A DNA stretch of 64,000 nt from Flavobacterium crocinum. Its GTDB lineage: Bacteria; Bacteroidota; Bacteroidia; Flavobacteriales; Flavobacteriaceae. The stretch lies in the NCBI RefSeq assembly GCF_003122385.1, contig NZ_CP029255.1, positions 3,534,001 to 3,598,000 on the forward strand, written 5' to 3'. This document shows positions 60,762 to 64,000 of this stretch, piece by piece. The position numbers and the translations under genes were made by a program. The notes beneath the pieces are model-generated. The model saw nothing but the letters and a program-made list of their open reading frames with translations. It did no database searches and was not told the DNA's origin. The stretch's first letter is position 1; each line of letters starts with the position of its first letter.

Positions 60762-60874
60762 GAAAGGAAGCAAAAGTAAACTATTCGTTCCTCTGAGCTT
60801 GAGACTCATATCCTGATTAAGACTTTAGCTTCCCTTTCATCAAAGACTCAGATAGAAATTTGGGCTTGAGACCC
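60762..60874 (+). ncRNA. Candidate bridge RNA region of the IS110 element
   Basis: GAAAGGAAGC (60762-60771) pairs with GCTTCCCTTTC (60828-60838) with one bulge, enclosing TGAG-CTTGAGA-CTCA (60794-60808). A second hairpin GGG-CTTGAGA-CCC (60862-60874) has the same 7-base loop. Structured RNA in the transposase-flanking DNA is a known feature of IS110-family elements. Assignment here rests on location and pairing only. Confidence 0.45.
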
Positions 60875-60939
60875 GTTATTAAGGAGTTGAGCTTATGATG
60901 AATTTCTCAAATCATTTGTTGAATCGTAAAAACAAAGTT

Positions 60940-61914
60940 ATGAAAAACATTATTATCGGAATTGATATCAGCAAAAAGACTTTAGATATCTGCGTAAAAG
61001 AAGAGGCTATTAATTATTTTACTATTGAAAATGAAATTAATGACATTACTCGTTTTTTTAAAAGATATGCTAAAGAAAATGTAATTCTGGCAATGGAAAA
61101 TACAGGCAGATACAACTGGAATATCTTTGAAGCATTGGAAAAATTTAACTTTAAGGTTTATGTTATATCAGCTCTGCATATCAAAAAAAGCATTGGTCTT
61201 GTCAGAGGGAAAAATGATAAAATCGATGCACTGCGTATCTGCAGTTTCATTGAGAAAAATTATCAGGAGAACAGAGAATGGAAGCCGAGCTCCTCTTCTA
61301 TAAAAAAAATAAAAATACTATTGACAGAAAGAGCTTTAAGAATAAAAATCAAAAAACAGCTTATGGTTCAGCAGCATGACTACAAATTAATGAAAGGTAT
61401 TGGGCTGGATAAAGAGTTAAAAAACTTAAACATCAAACTTATTAAAAGTATTGAGGCACAAATTATGATTATTGAAAATGATATTGAAGCTATAATCCTA
61501 AAGAATGAAAATCTAAACCACCAGCAGAAATTGATAAAATCTGTTCCTGGAGTGGGTCAAGTTTTATCTTGGACATTATTATCTAAAACAGAAGGTTTTA
61601 CAGTTATAACTGATCCAAGAAAAATGGCATGCTACAGCGGAGTTGTGCCTTTTGATTTTCAATCTGGAACATCATTAAAAAAAAGGCCCGGAGTATCAAT
61701 GCTTGCTGATAAAAACCTAAAGACTGTTTTACACATGGCCGCAATGAGTGCAATTAGACTTGATAATGACTTAAGAAAATATTACATCCGAAAAGTTGAT
61801 GAAGGAAAAAACAAAATGAGTGTTTTAAACGCTGTGAGAAACAAAATAATTCATCGAGTTTTTGCGGTAATAAAAAATCAAACCTCTTATCAAAAAGATT
61901 TGGTTTTATCATAG
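60940..61914 (+). CDS. IS110-family transposase
   Basis: 324 residues from the ATG at 60940, the start that yields the family's N-terminus KNIIIGIDISKKTLDICVKE with the first catalytic Asp; a further in-frame ATG at 60895 adds MMNFSNH.... DEDD-like residues are seen in IDISKK, MENTGRYN and GKNDKIDALR. The C-terminal Tnp domain has SVPGVGQVLSWTLL, then ACYSGVVPFDFQSGTSLKKR and VLHMAAMSAIRL, with the conserved Ser in QSGTS. The frame is intact, so the element may still move. No terminal inverted repeats are expected in IS110 elements. Confidence 0.93.
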   Translation: MKNIIIGIDISKKTLDICVKEEAINYFTIENEINDITRFFKRYAKENVILAMENTGRYNWNIFEALEKFNFKVYVISALHIKKSIGLVRGKNDKIDALRICSFIEKNYQENREWKPSSSSIKKIKILLTERALRIKIKKQLMVQQHDYKLMKGIGLDKELKNLNIKLIKSIEAQIMIIENDIEAIILKNENLNHQQKLIKSVPGVGQVLSWTLLSKTEGFTVITDPRKMACYSGVVPFDFQSGTSLKKRPGVSMLADKNLKTVLHMAAMSAIRLDNDLRKYYIRKVDEGKNKMSVLNAVRNKIIHRVFAVIKNQTSYQKDLVLS

Positions 61915-61917
61915 AAA

Positions 61918-62130
61918 TCAGGATGACAAACAGTGCGTAAAAAATCCTTTTTAATCCTTTAATCTGTGGCAAAAAAACTTTGTAGAGCTGCTTGCGGAGA
62001 TCCTTCCTCCGTCAGGATGACAAACAGTGCGTAAAAAATCCTTTTTAATCCTTTAATCTGTGGCAAAAAAACTTTGTAGAGCTGCTTGCGGAGATCCTTC
62101 CTCCGTCAGGATGACAAACCGTGCGTAAAA
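61918..62130. repeat. 94-bp tandem repeat right of the transposase
   Basis: Unit beginning TCAGGATGACAAACAGTGCG occurs at 61918 and 62012 in near-identical 94-base copies, and a third, partial copy starts at 62106. Each unit carries AGCTGCTTGCGGAGATCCTT, the complement of a sequence found left of the IS. It looks like local duplication of a dispersed repeat, perhaps linked to IS insertion. Confidence 0.85.
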
Positions 62131-62418
62131 TTAATCTGTAGCAAAAAAAAACTTTGCGACTCTGTGCCTTTGCGAGATTAAATCTGCACAATCTGCAAGA
62201 AAAAAAATCTTTTTTAATTCTTTATAATCAGTGGCAGAAAATTTAATTAGCGAAAATTCGTGAATTCGTGGCTAAAAAACTTCGTGCCCTAGCGTCTTTG
62301 CGGCAAAAACACCCCGTACGTTTCAGTATCAAAAAATGTCGTTTGGGTAAGATTCTCCAAAAAAAAAGCGGTTTTGAGCTGTTATTTTGCGCCCAAATAT
62401 GAGGTAATTCATTTAAAA

Positions 62419-63564
62419 ATGAAAAGTAAAATGACAAAACAGTTTTTTCAAAATAACGCAGCAATTGGCAGGATTGCAGTTTTATTGATTATAATTTCTT
62501 TTTCTTCCTGCGGGAAAAGTGCCGATGCGCAAATGGCGCCTCCAAAACCGGAAGTTGACTTTCTACAAACCAATTCAGCTGACGGAGCAGTAGAGAAAAA
62601 ATATCCCGGAACAGTCGAAGGTACTGTAAACGTTGATATAAAAGCTCAGGTATCAGGATATCTTGAAGCCATTTATGTTAAAGAAGGAGAATATGTAAAT
62701 AAAGGACAATCTCTTTTTAAAATCAAAGGCGATGTGTATACAGAACAAGTAAACAACAGCCGTGCAGCTTACAAAAGTGCTTTGGCAAACTTAGCCAATG
62801 CTAAACTGGAAGTAGAAAAAATTAAACCGCTTGTGGATGGAAAAGTTTTTTCGGACATGCAGTTAAAAACAGCGCAGGCCAATTACGAAGCCGCAACCGC
62901 ACAAGTAGCACAGGCTAAAGCCGCTTTAGGATCATCTCAGTTAAATGCCGATTTCTCTTTGATTAAAGCTCCTGTAAGCGGCTATATTAGCCGTATTCCG
63001 AATCGTATCGGAAACTTAGTTACCCCAAACGACGCTGTTCCCTTAACTACGCTTTCTGAAATCAACAACGTATTTGTGTATTTCTCATTAACAGAAGCTG
63101 ATTATTTAGCTTTTTCTAAAGATTCAAAAGCCAATCAAACCGTAAGTTTAATTATGGCAGATGACAGCGAATACGATCAAAAAGGAAAACTGGAGGTAGC
63201 GAGTGGAAACATTGATCGTTCGACCGGAACAATTGCTTTAAAAGCCATTTTTCCAAATCCGAAAAAAATATTGCGTTCAGGCGGTTCTGCCCGAATTGTA
63301 TTAAACAAAAGTTTATCTTCTGTAATGACAGTTCCAATGGCTAGCGTAAAAGATATTCAGGATAAATTCTTTGTTTTTGTTTTGAAAGACGGCAATAAAG
63401 TCGCTATGGTTCCAATTGAAATTGCAGGAAGCGCCGGAGCAGATTACTTTGTGAAATCAGGCTTGAAATCGGGTGACAAAGTGGCTTTGAATTCTATCGA
63501 TGTACTTTATGATAGTATGGAAGTCGTTCCAAAAATCGCTGCTAAAAACTTAAGCAGCAAATAA
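62419..63564 (+). CDS. RND efflux periplasmic adaptor, second system
   Basis: 381 residues from the ATG at 62419, the first ATG giving a normal signal; an upstream TTG frame is not credible, and the ATG at 62431 is an alternative. A lipoprotein-type signal ends in IISFSSCGKSAD. Lipoyl halves: YLEAIYVKEGEYVNKGQSLF and ADFSLIKAPVSGYISRIPNR, with a helical hairpin between them. A barrel and membrane-proximal domain follow (GKLEVASGNIDRSTGTIALK). The pump gene follows 31 bases later. Distinct from the first system at 1-5.4 kb, which is on the other strand. Confidence 0.94.
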   Translation: MKSKMTKQFFQNNAAIGRIAVLLIIISFSSCGKSADAQMAPPKPEVDFLQTNSADGAVEKKYPGTVEGTVNVDIKAQVSGYLEAIYVKEGEYVNKGQSLFKIKGDVYTEQVNNSRAAYKSALANLANAKLEVEKIKPLVDGKVFSDMQLKTAQANYEAATAQVAQAKAALGSSQLNADFSLIKAPVSGYISRIPNRIGNLVTPNDAVPLTTLSEINNVFVYFSLTEADYLAFSKDSKANQTVSLIMADDSEYDQKGKLEVASGNIDRSTGTIALKAIFPNPKKILRSGGSARIVLNKSLSSVMTVPMASVKDIQDKFFVFVLKDGNKVAMVPIEIAGSAGADYFVKSGLKSGDKVALNSIDVLYDSMEVVPKIAAKNLSSK

Positions 63565-63595
63565 TTTTTGATTTTTAATATAAATAACATTTTCC

Positions 63596-64000
63596 ATGTT
63601 AAAAAATATAATAGACAGGCCGGTATTGGCCACAGTTATCTCTATTGTACTGGTAATATTGGGGATCATTGGTCTTACAAGATTATCGGTAACAAGATTT
63701 CCAGATATTTCGCCTCCAACGGTTATGGTGAGCGGTTCCTATCCGGGAGGAAACAGTGAAACCGTTATTCGTTCGGTGGTTACGCCATTGGAAGAACAGA
63801 TTAACGGAGTTGAGAATATGCAGTACATTAAATCGACTGCGAGTAATGACGGATCTTTTTCAATCAGCGTTATTTTTAAGCAGGGTATAGATCCGGATCA
63901 GGCTGCGGTAAACGTGCAGAACAGAGTACAGCAGGCAACACCGAAACTGCCTCAGGAAGTAGTTCGTATGGGACTTACGACTTCCAAGCAGCAGAATAGC
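63596..64000 (+). CDS. RND efflux pump (HAE1 family), 3' end outside window
   Basis: Starts with ATG at 63596. 135 codons are visible: MLKNIIDRPVLATVISIVLV (first membrane helix), then TRFPDISPPTVMVSGSYPGG and VVTPLEEQINGVENMQYIKS, TASNDGSFSISVIFKQGIDP and NVQNRVQQATPKLPQEV, all typical of the N-terminal porter domain. It follows the adaptor directly. It differs from the pump at 1108-4224 at many positions and therefore represents a separate, not duplicated, system. Confidence 0.95.
   Translation, partial: MLKNIIDRPVLATVISIVLVILGIIGLTRLSVTRFPDISPPTVMVSGSYPGGNSETVIRSVVTPLEEQINGVENMQYIKSTASNDGSFSISVIFKQGIDPDQAAVNVQNRVQQATPKLPQEVVRMGLTTSKQQNS

Noticed and set aside
61918..62130. Possible CRISPR or satellite array
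   Set aside because: Only two full 94-base units with no variable spacers; best explained as duplication of a dispersed repeat.

Overview
The window looks like a chromosomal segment of a Flavobacterium-type bacterium (Bacteroidota). This rests on sequence features: AT-rich intergenic DNA, near absence of Shine-Dalgarno sites, promoter elements of the TTG-N18/19-TAnnTTTG type, a type IX secretion (T9SS) C-terminal sorting domain, SpvB/YD-repeat Rhs proteins, HAE1 RND pumps and many dispersed palindromic intergenic repeats. No rRNA or tRNA gene was found.

Layout. 1-5.4 kb: an RND efflux operon on the minus strand (adaptor, pump, outer-membrane channel; the channel is cut by the window edge). 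6-20 kb: a polymorphic-toxin island. A divergent XRE regulator is followed by a small T9SS-sorted protein, a 2265-residue SpvB/FG-GAP/Rhs protein with a metallopeptidase-like tip, a lipoprotein immunity candidate, and four displaced C-terminal tips. Each displaced tip starts at a short conserved anchor; three of the four are followed by a likely immunity gene, and hairpin repeats occur among them. 20-28 kb: housekeeping genes (NTF2-like protein, TPR lipoprotein, oxidative pentose phosphate operon gnd-zwf-pgl, ChaA-type antiporter). 28-33 kb: an HxlR regulator, a five-gene kaiC-kaiB-kaiB-histidine kinase-response regulator operon, and an SDR gene that shares a 21-base operator with the HxlR gene. 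34-36.6 kb: OxyR-like regulator, secreted alpha/beta hydrolase and OsmC protein.

36.9-42.3 kb: a second accessory block. It holds an operon of sigma factor, 98-residue protein and ImmA/IrrE-type metallopeptidase; a 42-residue protein with an unusually good Shine-Dalgarno site next to an unknown 306-residue protein; two DUF488 proteins with a dual-OB-like protein; and a structured element flanked by direct repeats. 42.7-55.9 kb: envelope and stress genes. Three of them (cupin, epoxide-hydrolase-like protein, DoxX-like protein) share an upstream direct repeat with 21-base period at a fixed distance from the -7 element, and a LytS/LytTR pair lies between them. A five-gene operon (YceI, tautomerase, SDR, NTF2-like, nitronate monooxygenase) follows, with a CRP-like palindrome beside a Crp/Fnr regulator.

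56-64 kb: universal stress protein, FabH-type synthase with a second LytS/LytTR pair, an IS110-family element with a candidate bridge-RNA region, and the start of a second RND operon running off the window. The strongest candidates for under-described biology are the T9SS-linked Rhs tip array, the LytTR direct-repeat regulon, the sigma/98-residue/ImmA-IrrE module and the structured element near 42.2 kb.
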